Of a stretch of 64,000 bases of DNA, positions 44,049 to 52,952 are shown piece after piece. The notes beneath the pieces were generated by a model. The model was not told where the DNA came from, did no database searches, and was given only the letters and a program-made list of their open reading frames with translations. Positions within the stretch are counted from its first letter, which is position 1, and each line of letters begins with the position of its first letter. The DNA is from Halalkalibacillus halophilus DSM 18494. Its GTDB lineage: Bacteria; Bacillota; Bacilli; Bacillales; Alkalibacillaceae. A program made the position numbers and the translations under genes. The stretch lies in the NCBI RefSeq assembly GCF_000423105.1, contig NZ_AUHI01000004.1, positions 62,001-126,000 of the forward strand, given 5' to 3'.

Positions 44049-46433
44049 ATGAAAGGTAGCAAAAATAAATCAAGAATGAATAAATGGGTGAAATGGAGTT
44101 TAATTCTAGTAACGATCTTAGCGATAGGGGTTGTTTCTGCACTTTTATATGCAAACGCTTACATTGATCGTTCCATTGCTGAAACGGAAGGGGAAATTAC
44201 TCTAGACGGGATTGATGAAGCTGTTGAAGTCATTCGTGATGAACATGGTGTTCCGCATATAGAGGCTAATAGTGATGAGGACTTGTTTTATGCTCAAGGC
44301 TTTGTAACTGCACAAGATAGGTTATTCCAAATGGAAATGGCTCGTAGGCAAGCTTCTGGTGAGCTTAGCGCAGTTGTTGGAGAGATGGCATTAGAAACGG
44401 ATAAATATTTCCGTACACTTGGTCTTAGAAGAGCTGCAGAGAAATCCTTGGAAGAATATGATGAAGAGTCTATGCAAGCTTTAGAAGCATATGCAGAAGG
44501 TGTTAATGCGTTTATTACTCATGCAGAAGATAATAATAGCTATCCTATTGAGTTTACATTGATTGGAATTGGTGAGATGAGTGAATGGACTCCTCTTGAC
44601 TCCTTAACCATTGGGAAATTTATGGCTTTTGACTTAGGAGGACACTGGGAAAGACAAGCTTTTAATTATTATGCTTTGAACCAGTTTGAAGAAGAAGAAG
44701 CGTATGAGTTGTTCCCTACATATCCAGAAGGGGCATTAACAAATATTCAAGATGAAGAGTATGTGGATATAACTTCAAGTCTAGCAAAAGCACCAATGCC
44801 ACATCCATTTAACGGAAGTAATAACTGGGTAGTGAGTGGGGATAAGACTGAATCTGGTGCTCCGCTCTTAGCAGATGACCCTCATTTGGGATTAGCGACT
44901 CCTTCCATTTGGTATCAAGTTCATTTGAAGTCAGATAATTATAATGTATCCGGGGTCATATTTGCAGGGATTCCTGGCGTTATTCTGGGCCATAACGAAC
45001 ATGTTGCTTGGGGTGTAACAAATGTCGGCCCGGATGTACAACAGTTATACCTAGAAAGAAGAAATGAATCAGATCCCCATCAATTTGAGTACGACGGGGA
45101 ATGGGTGGATGCTGATGTAATAACAGAAACAATTGAGATCGATGGAGAAGAACCATTGGAATATGAGGTGCTTGAAACGATTAATGGTCCGATTATTTCA
45201 GAATTTGCAAATCAAGAAAAAAACCTAGAATCTAATACGGCATTATCTGTGAAATGGACAGCACTAGATGCAACGAAAGAATTGGCAGCAGTGTTACAAA
45301 TGAATAAATCTTCAAACTGGGAGGAATTTGAAACAAGTTTAGAGGATTTTCACGCTCCAGCTCAAAACTTTGTTTTTGCTGGAGATGATGGAACCATAGC
45401 TTACAAAGCAAATGGGAAAATACCGATTTATGATCAGCCAGAAGATGCCTTATTGCCAATGCCTGGTTGGGATTCATCTTATGCATTAAATGATTACATC
45501 CCTTTTGATGAATTACCAACAGTCGTTAACCCAGAAAAAGGATTTGTAGCTACAGCAAATAATAAAATTATATCAGATGTATACCCTTATCATATTAGTC
45601 ATGTATGGGCACAACCTTATCGTTATACGAGAATACATGAATTTTTAGATGCACGTAATAATTTAACGAAAGAAGATATGCAAGATTTGCAAATGGATCA
45701 AATGAATTTACAAGCAAGAGAGTTCGTTCCAATTTTTCTTACTATTCTAGAAGAACAATCGCTGACTGAGATGGAAGAGGAAGCTTTAGATGAATTGTTG
45801 GAGTGGGAGTATGAAGATAATAAGAACGAAGCTGCACCTTTAGTATTCCATAGACTATTGGCGAATATAGAAAAGATTTTATATGAAGATGAGATCCCTG
45901 AAGAGTTATTGTCTATGTTTAAAGGTAGCGGTCAAAATACGGATGAAATGATCCGAGCAGCTTATGCTGATGAAGAAGTGATATGGATGGATAAAAATGG
46001 TGGATTAGAAGCAGTCATAACAGATGCTTACACCAATACAATCGAAGAAATTAATGATATGCAAGGTTCGAATGTGAATGAATGGGAGTGGGGTGAATAT
46101 CACCAAGTGTATTTTGAACACCCGCTATCGAGTACATTCATCCTGGATCGTTTTTTCAATAAACAGGACCCAGTGCCTGTTGGTGGAAGTAATGTAACTG
46201 TAATGGCTGCCTCTTTTAGAGAAGATGGTATAGTCGACCACGGGGCAAGCTGGAGGTTTGTGACGGATTTACAAGATTTAAAATCTGCATCTCATATTGT
46301 AGGTCCAGGTCAATCAGGTCATTATCGAAGTGAATGGTATGATGATCAAATCATTGACTGGGTAGAAGGAAATTATCATCAAACAAGTATGGATGAATAT
46401 GAAGGTTCTGAGTTAATATTACAACCAAGATAA
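44049..46433 (+). CDS. penicillin acylase-family Ntn hydrolase
   Basis: A 794-residue precursor. One N-terminal membrane segment or signal anchor (about 16-36) is followed by the alpha chain (VIRDEHGVPHIEANSDEDLF, YAQGFVTAQDRLFQMEMARR). The autoproteolysis site is FNGSNNWVVSG; Ser257 becomes the beta-chain nucleophile. The beta chain has LADDPHLGLATPSIWY, GVILGHNEHVAWGVTN and a late VPVGGSNVTV with the oxyanion Asn. The fold cleaves amide-linked acyl groups, including beta-lactams or acyl-homoserine lactones in relatives; the true substrate is unknown. An AAGGAGGAG site precedes the ATG. Confidence 0.93.
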   Translation: MKGSKNKSRMNKWVKWSLILVTILAIGVVSALLYANAYIDRSIAETEGEITLDGIDEAVEVIRDEHGVPHIEANSDEDLFYAQGFVTAQDRLFQMEMARRQASGELSAVVGEMALETDKYFRTLGLRRAAEKSLEEYDEESMQALEAYAEGVNAFITHAEDNNSYPIEFTLIGIGEMSEWTPLDSLTIGKFMAFDLGGHWERQAFNYYALNQFEEEEAYELFPTYPEGALTNIQDEEYVDITSSLAKAPMPHPFNGSNNWVVSGDKTESGAPLLADDPHLGLATPSIWYQVHLKSDNYNVSGVIFAGIPGVILGHNEHVAWGVTNVGPDVQQLYLERRNESDPHQFEYDGEWVDADVITETIEIDGEEPLEYEVLETINGPIISEFANQEKNLESNTALSVKWTALDATKELAAVLQMNKSSNWEEFETSLEDFHAPAQNFVFAGDDGTIAYKANGKIPIYDQPEDALLPMPGWDSSYALNDYIPFDELPTVVNPEKGFVATANNKIISDVYPYHISHVWAQPYRYTRIHEFLDARNNLTKEDMQDLQMDQMNLQAREFVPIFLTILEEQSLTEMEEEALDELLEWEYEDNKNEAAPLVFHRLLANIEKILYEDEIPEELLSMFKGSGQNTDEMIRAAYADEEVIWMDKNGGLEAVITDAYTNTIEEINDMQGSNVNEWEWGEYHQVYFEHPLSSTFILDRFFNKQDPVPVGGSNVTVMAASFREDGIVDHGASWRFVTDLQDLKSASHIVGPGQSGHYRSEWYDDQIIDWVEGNYHQTSMDEYEGSELILQPR

Positions 46434-46436
46434 TGC

Positions 46437-46477
46437 AAAAGCAGTAACGCTCCAATTTAGGAGTGTTACTGCTTTTT
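46437..46477. terminator. bidirectional terminator after the acylase
   Basis: AAAAGCAGTAACGCTCC pairs with GGAGTGTTACTGCTTTT across a 6-nt loop. The flanking A and T runs let it serve both convergent genes. Confidence 0.92.
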
Positions 46478-46478
46478 A

Positions 46479-47216
46479 TTAATGTTTATTTAAATTTTTA
46501 GACTGAATGAAACTTGCTACATCCATTCGCATAGGAGTTTTTAATTTTCTTCCTATCTGACTTGACCATGTATCTTCACGTGTATTGCTTCCTCGCAACT
46601 GATAATATTCTTTTGTTGTTTCATCGAATGCTTCAACTGCCTCTTGGTTGTTTACATAAACATTTTCATGGTAGATGGATTGAAATGGTAATCTTGGTTT
46701 TTTGTCAGTATCTTCTTTTGGAACTCCTACAGCTAATCCGAAGAGTGGTGTAACATAATAAGGGAGTTCTAACAGGTCATTAACTTGTTGTATGTCATTT
46801 CTTAAACTTCCTAAATAGCAGATGCCTAAGCCCATTGATTCACTTGCAAGGGCACAATTTTGAGCAGCTAAGGTGGCGTCAATTACTGACATCATAAAGA
46901 ACTCTGTGCTTTGTAAGTTGGTTCTCATGGCACTTTGAATCTCATCTGGTTGAGATTGATAGATTCGTTGTAAATCTGCGCAAAATACAAAGAGATGACC
47001 ATTATTTTCAACGTATTGCTGTCCACTAACCTCTTTTAAAGCTTGTTTTTTTTCGGGATCAGTAATACCAATAATAGAATACGCCTGATAATAACTAGAA
47101 GTAGATGCTGCTTGTCCTGCAGATATAATTGTTTCAATTTGTTCTGAGCTTAGTTTTTTATCTTTAAATTGTCGAATGGAACGATGATTTAAAATTTGTT
47201 CGATGGTGGTATTCAA
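46479..47216 (-). CDS. NfrA-type NADPH-dependent flavin nitroreductase
   Basis: A 245-residue FMN enzyme. HRSIRQFKDKKLS is the FMN-phosphate motif, AGQAASTSSYYQAYSIIGI the substrate/FMN loop, and ASESMGLGICYLGSLRND the GxG loop; LPFQSIYHENVY lies near the C terminus. Size and motifs match NfrA/NfrA1 of Bacillus, which reduce flavin, nitro compounds and disulfides. The start is TTG at 47216 with AAGGAGG 7 nt upstream. It overlaps the end of the upstream chemoreceptor frame by 4 nt, so the two are translationally coupled. Confidence 0.92.
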   Translation of the reverse strand: MNTTIEQILNHRSIRQFKDKKLSSEQIETIISAGQAASTSSYYQAYSIIGITDPEKKQALKEVSGQQYVENNGHLFVFCADLQRIYQSQPDEIQSAMRTNLQSTEFFMMSVIDATLAAQNCALASESMGLGICYLGSLRNDIQQVNDLLELPYYVTPLFGLAVGVPKEDTDKKPRLPFQSIYHENVYVNNQEAVEAFDETTKEYYQLRGSNTREDTWSSQIGRKLKTPMRMDVASFIQSKNLNKH

Positions 47217-48689
47217 TTGACTTCCTCCTTGGTGAGTTGTTGCACAGCGTTTGTTGTGGCAGCAATCTCTTGGTGTAATTGTTTGTTCTGTGTTGATTGA
47301 TCATGAACCGTTGCGGATATCTCTTCAACAGAAGCGGTAGACTGTTCGATATTGCCACTAATTTGATCCATAGCTTGGTTGATTGTGCTTGTAAAACTAC
47401 GTACGCGTTCAGCAGATGTTGAGAAGTCCTCTAAAAGCTTCTGAAGTTGGTTCGTGTGGTTTTCTAAGTTAACAAACTTATTCTCATTATCATGTGTTAA
47501 CTCAATATTCTCTTTTAACTCTAATAGCAAACCTTCCAGTTGTTTATTTGTATTCTGATTTGTTACCTGCATGGTAGTTAAGTTACTGGATATTTGTGAG
47601 GCAGTCTGTTCGGTATGGTCTGCTAATTTTTTTATCTCCTCGGCTACAACAGCAAACCCTTTTCCGTGTTCGCCGGCACGTGCTGCTTCAATGGAAGCGT
47701 TCAGTGCAAGTAGGCCAGTTTGCTCTGTAATATTTTTAATAGAGTCAATAAAAGTTACGGAACGATCTACGTTTTCATGTAACTGGTCGTATGTCTTTAG
47801 CATATCATTCATTTGTGATTCGAACATTTTTATTTTATTTTCAAGTATACTAGCATTTTCCTTGCCGATGTTTGCTTGTTTTGCTGATGTAACCGTTTCT
47901 TGTTTTACATTTTCTAATTCAGCCATCATAGCATCTACTTGCAAACTTGTCTCTGTAGCAGCATCTGTTACTTTAAATACTTCGGCAGTTTGCGTTTCCG
48001 TACTAGAGGCAACTTCTTGTATAGCTTTGTTCATTTCATCAAGTGCTTCTTGATTGCTAAAAGACTGTGATTCAATAGCCATCATACTGTCTTTTATAAT
48101 ATGTACTTGTTTTTCGATATGTTTTTTCTGGATGGCCTCTTTTTCTAAGCTCTCTTCGTTTAACGTTTGTAATTCTAAAAGTTTTTTGATCACTGTCCTT
48201 TGTGATTAATTGTAATCCATAGAGAAGGATTGCAACGAATAATATGTTTGCGAGCGCCGTTGTATAATTTAGGTCTAAAACGTCTCCATGTAAATAAATA
48301 AATGCGTGGAATATCACCAGAGATGTTATTAAACCTGTAAGAAGTAAAGGAATACTCATATAAAGCCCAGCAGCTACAATTAAAAATAATAGTAAGCCAA
48401 AATTATGTGTAGAAACACTTACTTCTAAAACCACAAGTGCAAGAACACTAGCTAAACCTAAGATTGCTATGTAGGGAATGACGCGGTCTCCTTTATTTAA
48501 AAATAGTAGCAACCCAATAATTGATACAAAAAATAAACCTCCAAAAAAGACAGTTGCAAGTACAGATGTATCTAATCCTTGTATGTAATTTGCAGCAGTA
48601 CTAATCAATGTCATCGCAACTAAAAACCAAAACATTAGTCTATTTTTCTTACTCAAACGATCCTTTTCAATAGTTTCATAATGGTTCAA
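47213..48689 (-). pseudogene. six-helix membrane chemoreceptor split by a one-base frameshift
   Basis: Two overlapping frames make up one chemoreceptor. Frame one (48689-48072) gives an N terminus with about six membrane segments up to LQLITKDSDQK, then 30-odd basic, unrelated residues. Frame two (48193-47213, GTG) supplies KLLELQTLNEESLEKE and a normal signalling domain with IKNITEQTGLLALNASIEAA and GFAVVAEEIKKLADHTEQT. Removing one base from the run of six A residues (48182-48187 as T on the plus strand) fuses them exactly. The GTG has AAAGGA only 2-3 nt upstream, so separate translation would be poor. Mutation, slippage or a consensus error could each explain it. It is coupled to the nitroreductase gene. 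Confidence 0.85.
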
Positions 48690-48794
48690 TGTAAACCCTC
48701 CTCATCCATATATTTACTACTATAACATTTTGGTCTGGTAAACTGAATACAATTATTTGATTTTTCTAATAAGCAGAATGGTTGTTTACAGCTA

Positions 48795-48810
48795 ATATTA
48801 CAGGTAATAT
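48795..48810 (+). promoter_or_regulatory. candidate operator upstream of the MFS pump
   Basis: A perfect inverted repeat ATATTAC-ag-GTAATAT lies 28 nt before the ATG, where a repressor could act. No regulator gene is next to it. Confidence 0.4.
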
Positions 48811-48837
48811 ATATTAGGTTATAAAAGAGGTGAATCT

Positions 48838-50190
48838 ATGGTACATAATGAAGAACAATCAAAGATTGCTAATCCTAAAATGTTATTGTTCTCGCTTTGC
48901 TTTGTTTTAATGTTTTCGGTCATGAATGGAACAATGTTTAATATTGCAATTCCTGATATTGCAGAAGCTTTTCAACTATCAGCTTCCGAAGTAAGTTGGG
49001 TCATGACTGGGTATATCATGATTTATGCTGTTGGAGCTTTAATTTATGGGAAATTGGCAGATACTATTGCCTTTAAGACATTAATAACGTTTGGTTTAAC
49101 CGTTTTTGCAATTGGTTCATTTATTGGTTTTCTAGCACCTAATTACTTTTTTGTGTTAGCTGCAAGAGTTGTACAAGCAATTGGTGGGTCTATGATTCCA
49201 GCTTTGGCATTTATCGCACCTTTAAGATATTTCCCTAAAGAAAGAGGGAAAATTTTAGGTATTATTGCTTCGGTGATGGCATTTGCTTCTGGTATTGGAC
49301 CAATCCTAGGGGGAATTATCGCGGGGTATTTATCTTGGGAATACCTGTTTTTGACTTCAGGATTTATTATCATTACGTTACCATTCCTTAGAAAAAATCT
49401 ACCAGATGAAGAATCAACTAATGTTAAACTAGATTATCTTGGGGCTGCTCTTGTAGCAGTTACAATCATCTCCTTAATAATGGGAATTACATTAGGCTAC
49501 TTGGAAACATTGCTTCTATCTTTTGTATTTTTTATTTTGGTGATTGTTCGCATGTTTACAGCAAAAAATCCATTTATACCCAAACACTTGTTTAAAAAAC
49601 GAAATTACGTAATTGCTTTATTTACAAGTTTCTTAGCAGTCGCGTGCTTATTCGGATTAATGTTTACTGTACCTATATTACTACGTGAAGTTTATGCGTT
49701 ATCGACCATGCAAATTGGTATGGTTATGTTTCCAGGAGCCATTAGTGCAGCTCTTATTGGTCGAAAGGGAGGAAGACTTGTTGATCAGAAAGGTGCTCGG
49801 AAGATTTATATGCTAGCATTGCTTTTACTTGGTAGTGGTTTCCTCGTAGTATCTTCTACTGTTGGACTACACCCTGTTGCTCTGAGTTTAACGTTGATCT
49901 TTCCGATGATGTGTTTCCCATTAGTTCAGGCTTCAGGTGCGGATCTTTTAGCTAACTTACTTCCATCCAATGAAACAGGCGTAGGTATGGGAGTATTTAA
50001 TCTAATGAACTTTGTTTCTGGTGCGTTAAGTGCTGCAGTTGTAGGAGTGATTTTAGATATCTTTCAACCACATCAAGCTGCTAATTTAATTGCAATAAAT
50101 GGTACGAGTGCTGTGTATAGTAATATCTTTTTAGTTTTTATGGTAATAATATTTATAGCTTTAGGTAGCTTTCGTTTGGTATATAAATAA
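48838..50190 (+). CDS. MFS drug-efflux transporter (DHA2/Tet(L)-like)
   Basis: A 450-residue transporter with 12 to 14 membrane segments. VMNGTMFNIAIPDIAEAF and ASEVSWVMTGYIMIYAVG resemble motif D1 and helix 2 of the DHA2 group; GKLADTIAFKTLITFG is motif A, ARVVQAIGGSMIPALAF motif B, and ASGIGPILGGIIAGYLSW the antiporter motif C. It is somewhat like Tet(L)/Tet(K) but resistance to tetracycline cannot be concluded. GAGGTGA precedes the ATG. Divergent from the frameshifted chemoreceptor. Confidence 0.9.
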   Translation: MVHNEEQSKIANPKMLLFSLCFVLMFSVMNGTMFNIAIPDIAEAFQLSASEVSWVMTGYIMIYAVGALIYGKLADTIAFKTLITFGLTVFAIGSFIGFLAPNYFFVLAARVVQAIGGSMIPALAFIAPLRYFPKERGKILGIIASVMAFASGIGPILGGIIAGYLSWEYLFLTSGFIIITLPFLRKNLPDEESTNVKLDYLGAALVAVTIISLIMGITLGYLETLLLSFVFFILVIVRMFTAKNPFIPKHLFKKRNYVIALFTSFLAVACLFGLMFTVPILLREVYALSTMQIGMVMFPGAISAALIGRKGGRLVDQKGARKIYMLALLLLGSGFLVVSSTVGLHPVALSLTLIFPMMCFPLVQASGADLLANLLPSNETGVGMGVFNLMNFVSGALSAAVVGVILDIFQPHQAANLIAINGTSAVYSNIFLVFMVIIFIALGSFRLVYK

Positions 50191-50197
50191 TTGGGGA

Positions 50198-50237
50198 AAC
50201 ATTAACTTAAACGCAATTTAAGTTAATGTTTTTTTAT
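50198..50237 (+). terminator. intrinsic terminator of the MFS gene
   Basis: AACATTAACTTAAA pairs with TTTAAGTTAATGTT across a short loop, followed by a T run. Confidence 0.92.
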
Positions 50238-50312
50238 TTTATAAATTTTTTATACGAATGAGACACAATATGTTATATTATTCAATAAAATTTACTGAGG
50301 TGGTGAGCAGAA

Positions 50313-50843
50313 ATGACAGAGGTTCGTCTAATTGATATATTTAATCATCCAATCACTCAAAAATATTTGAGGCGTTCTGGAGTGCACCACGCAGTTTCTG
50401 TTACAGAGAATGCGTTTCAAATTGCAAAAGAGAGAAGAGTGAATGCAGAATTAGCTACAAAAGCTGCTTTACTTCATGATATCGGCCATTATGAATGGTA
50501 CCGTGATGGGAAGTGGGATTACAAAGAGTATCGAAAGCATGATATTCATGCAATAAAAGGAGCAGAAAGAGCTCATAAATTATTAATTCGCATAGGAGAG
50601 AACAGAGTGGTTGCTAAAGAAATATCAATAGCCATTCTATTGCATACGGATTCTTATCTACCATTCAAAGCTGAAGAGTTAAGGACCCCATTACAAAGAG
50701 TGGTCTTCGAAGCAGATGAAATGGATGAGTTACCTGGAGGAGAGCACCACAATCATAAGATGAGTAAACAAGAAGCTGATCGACGATTATCAAAAATTGA
50801 TCAGCAATTAGAAAAATCCAGACGCCCTTTGGAACCTTCTTAA
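50313..50843 (+). CDS. HD-domain phosphohydrolase
   Basis: A 176-residue protein with the metal-binding HD pattern: HHAVSVTENAFQIA supplies the first His, AALLHDIGHYEW the HD pair, and LLHTDSYLP and EADEMDELPGG the last ligands. YdhG/YqeK-like single HD proteins act on nucleotides or phosphomonoesters; the substrate here is not predictable. GAGGTGGTGAG lies upstream of the ATG. It stands alone, about 100 nt before ywpF. Confidence 0.88.
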   Translation: MTEVRLIDIFNHPITQKYLRRSGVHHAVSVTENAFQIAKERRVNAELATKAALLHDIGHYEWYRDGKWDYKEYRKHDIHAIKGAERAHKLLIRIGENRVVAKEISIAILLHTDSYLPFKAEELRTPLQRVVFEADEMDELPGGEHHNHKMSKQEADRRLSKIDQQLEKSRRPLEPS

Positions 50844-50943
50844 AAAAGAAGAAGATTTTTAAATATCCTTTAGTCTTCCTAGTATTTCCTATATAATATA
50901 TAGTATTGAAAGTCTAACACTTCTTGAAGGAAGGGAAGATTGG

Positions 50944-51369
50944 ATGAAGACGTTTAAATTAGTATCATTAGAAGTTCTAGAAAGATCTGGAGAAGACCTA
51001 AACAACAAAACCATTAATATGTTCGATGGATTAATTATAGACCGCGAAATAGAAAAAGGTAGATGGCTAATTGAAGCTTACATGCCTAAAGAGTATTATG
51101 ATTATTTCACGCAAAAGAAAGAAAAGAACCAAGAATTTGTTGTTCAAGTTAGAATTACAAAAGATTCAAACCCTAAGGCAACTATATTAGTTCATATTAA
51201 AGGTGTTCATGAGATAGAAGACGATATGAACGTAGTCCTAGTAGGTGATATGGTAAATCGTGAAAGAGAACAAGTCGAACAAACACTTCAAGATTTGATC
51301 GAAGCGGGTTATCAAGGAGAATCACTACTCCAGAAGTTCAGAGAAAAGAATCAAGAAAGTTTATTTTAA
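50944..51369 (+). CDS. ywpF: YwpF-family protein
   Basis: A 141-residue soluble protein beginning MKTFKLVSLEVLERSGEDLN, matching the start and length of B. subtilis YwpF (about 136). The remainder is charged, with GRWLIEAYMPKEYYDYF and ATILVHIKGVHEIEDDMNV in the middle and a helical C terminus. Biological role is unknown. A GGAAGGGAAGA site precedes the ATG and a hairpin follows. Confidence 0.85.
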   Translation: MKTFKLVSLEVLERSGEDLNNKTINMFDGLIIDREIEKGRWLIEAYMPKEYYDYFTQKKEKNQEFVVQVRITKDSNPKATILVHIKGVHEIEDDMNVVLVGDMVNREREQVEQTLQDLIEAGYQGESLLQKFREKNQESLF

Positions 51370-51386
51370 TCGACATTTTTATAAAA

Positions 51387-51506
51387 TTCCTATCAAACTA
51401 TTCATCCATACTTTCGTTAGCCGATAATAAAAGTATGGATGTCTTTTACATTCTTACATTTTAAACACTTTTTCGTGTTTCTCTAGGAAGTAAATTTTGA
51501 TAGGAA
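51387..51506 (+). repeat. long-range inverted repeat in the Ktr gene leader
   Basis: TTCCTATCAAA (51387-51397) and TTTGATAGGAA (51496-51506) are perfect 11-bp complements enclosing the ywpF terminator hairpin and about 50 nt more. They could close a structured leader before the potassium channel gene, or be chance. Confidence 0.4.
51403..51448 (+). terminator. intrinsic terminator of ywpF
   Basis: CATCCATACTTT pairs with AAAGTATGGATG around a 15-nt loop, followed by TCTTTTA. Confidence 0.75.
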
Positions 51507-51545
51507 CTGTACATAGGTACGATCTGTTTGAAGGAGAAACGCGTT

Positions 51546-52922
51546 ATGAACCCAATTAAAAACTTAAAAATGAATGAATCAATTATCGACAAACTTACTC
51601 CAGTGCAACTGATTTCTTTGTATTATTTAATTGCGGCTACAATAGCCACCATTTTACTTGCATTGCCAATTTCACAAAAAAATGGTGTGGAATTAAATTT
51701 CATGGAAGTCTTCTTTACGGCAGTAAGTGCTGTTAGTGTTACAGGATTAACTGTGGTAACTACTGCGGACACGTTTAGTGTGTTTGGGATATTTATGATT
51801 GCAATCGCGCTTCAAATAGGTGGCCTAGGTGTTATGGCTTTAGGTACATTAATTTGGATTGTACTAGGAAAAAAAATCGGATTTAAAGAACGTCGTCTGA
51901 TTATGACAGATCAAAATACAAAGTCGATCTCTGGGATTGTTCGTCTAGTAAAAGAAATGTTTTTAGTTGTAGTTGCAATTGAGTTAATAGGGTTTCTTAT
52001 ATTAGGTACTTATTATCTTAATTACTATGACTCCATTCTAGAAGCATATTACCATGGTTTCTTTTCTGCTGTAAGTGCTACAACAAACGGTGGTTTTGAT
52101 ATAACTGGTAACTCATTACAATCCTTTCAGCATGACTATTTTATTCAGTTTGTACACATGCTTTTAATTATTTCAGGTGCCATTGGTTTTCCCGTATTAA
52201 TTGAGGTGAAGGAATATCTTCAAACAACAGAAGAGGAACGTAATCTAAAGCGTTTTTCCTTATTTACAAAACTGACTACTCTAACTTATTTTGTATTATT
52301 AGCTTTTTCATTTGTAGTGATTATTATCTTAGAATTTAACCACTTCTTTGCAGATAAGTCCTGGCATGAAACCTTCTTCTATAGTTTGTTCCAATCAACT
52401 ACAGCTAGAAGTGGTGGGTTATCAACGATGGACGTAAACGAGTTTACGGAACAAACAAATTTGTTTATTTCAGCTATGATGTTCATAGGTGCCTCTCCAA
52501 GTAGTGTGGGTGGCGGGATCCGAACTACTACATTTGCATTAGTAATCATTTTCATTCTTACTTATGCAAGTGGAAGAAGTAGAGTAAGTATCTTTGGAAG
52601 AGAAATCGAAGAAAATGATTTATTTAAAGCAGTAGTAGTTACATTGTTAGCGATGTTGATGTTCTTCAGTGTAGTGATTATGATAACAGCGATCGATAGT
52701 CATTTAACATTAACGAGTATTATTTTTGAAGTGAGTTCAGCCTTTGGTACAACAGGACTGTCTATGGGTATTACCAACGAATTATCCACTTTTAGTCAAC
52801 TGTTATTGATAGCCCTAATGCTAATTGGGCGTATTGGCATCTTAACGTTTTTGTTCTCGTTTAATCGAGGAATGAAAACTCATAATTACCGATATCCTAA
52901 AGAAAAAATAAATATCGGGTAA
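51546..52922 (+). CDS. Ktr potassium uptake channel subunit (KtrB/KtrD family)
   Basis: A 458-residue TrkH/KtrB-type protein with four membrane-pore-membrane repeats. Filter segments are AVSAVSVTGLTVV, SAVSATTNGGFDI, STTARSGGLST and SSAFGTTGLSMG; each keeps the central Gly that selects K+. IALQIGGLGVMALGTLIW follows the first filter. A KtrA/KtrC RCK subunit gene is not adjacent, as is also the case for B. subtilis ktrD. It supports K+ uptake in osmotic stress. I chose the ATG at 51546 because AAGGAG lies 9 nt upstream. Confidence 0.94.
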   Translation: MNPIKNLKMNESIIDKLTPVQLISLYYLIAATIATILLALPISQKNGVELNFMEVFFTAVSAVSVTGLTVVTTADTFSVFGIFMIAIALQIGGLGVMALGTLIWIVLGKKIGFKERRLIMTDQNTKSISGIVRLVKEMFLVVVAIELIGFLILGTYYLNYYDSILEAYYHGFFSAVSATTNGGFDITGNSLQSFQHDYFIQFVHMLLIISGAIGFPVLIEVKEYLQTTEEERNLKRFSLFTKLTTLTYFVLLAFSFVVIIILEFNHFFADKSWHETFFYSLFQSTTARSGGLSTMDVNEFTEQTNLFISAMMFIGASPSSVGGGIRTTTFALVIIFILTYASGRSRVSIFGREIEENDLFKAVVVTLLAMLMFFSVVIMITAIDSHLTLTSIIFEVSSAFGTTGLSMGITNELSTFSQLLLIALMLIGRIGILTFLFSFNRGMKTHNYRYPKEKINIG

Positions 52923-52952
52923 TGAGTTAAAATAGAATTAGGAGGAGAAACC

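Noticed and set aside
44049..46433. Acyl-homoserine lactone quorum quenching by the penicillin acylase homologue
   Set aside because: The fold allows it, but nothing in the sequence or neighbourhood selects that substrate over others.
47571..48053. 160-codon plus-strand frame opposite the chemoreceptor signalling domain
   Set aside because: It is the antisense shadow of the long coiled-coil domain, with no ribosome binding site and a Ser/Ala-rich composition produced by the opposite codons.
48182..48187. Programmed -1 frameshift at AAAAAAC in the chemoreceptor
   Set aside because: The heptamer is not in the X-XXY-YYZ phase of the upstream frame, and joining the frames needs a +1 (or -2) move, so mutation or sequencing error is more likely.
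48838..50190. Tetracycline resistance gene
   Set aside because: General DHA2 motifs are present, but I see no feature that separates a tetracycline pump from other drug or metabolite exporters.
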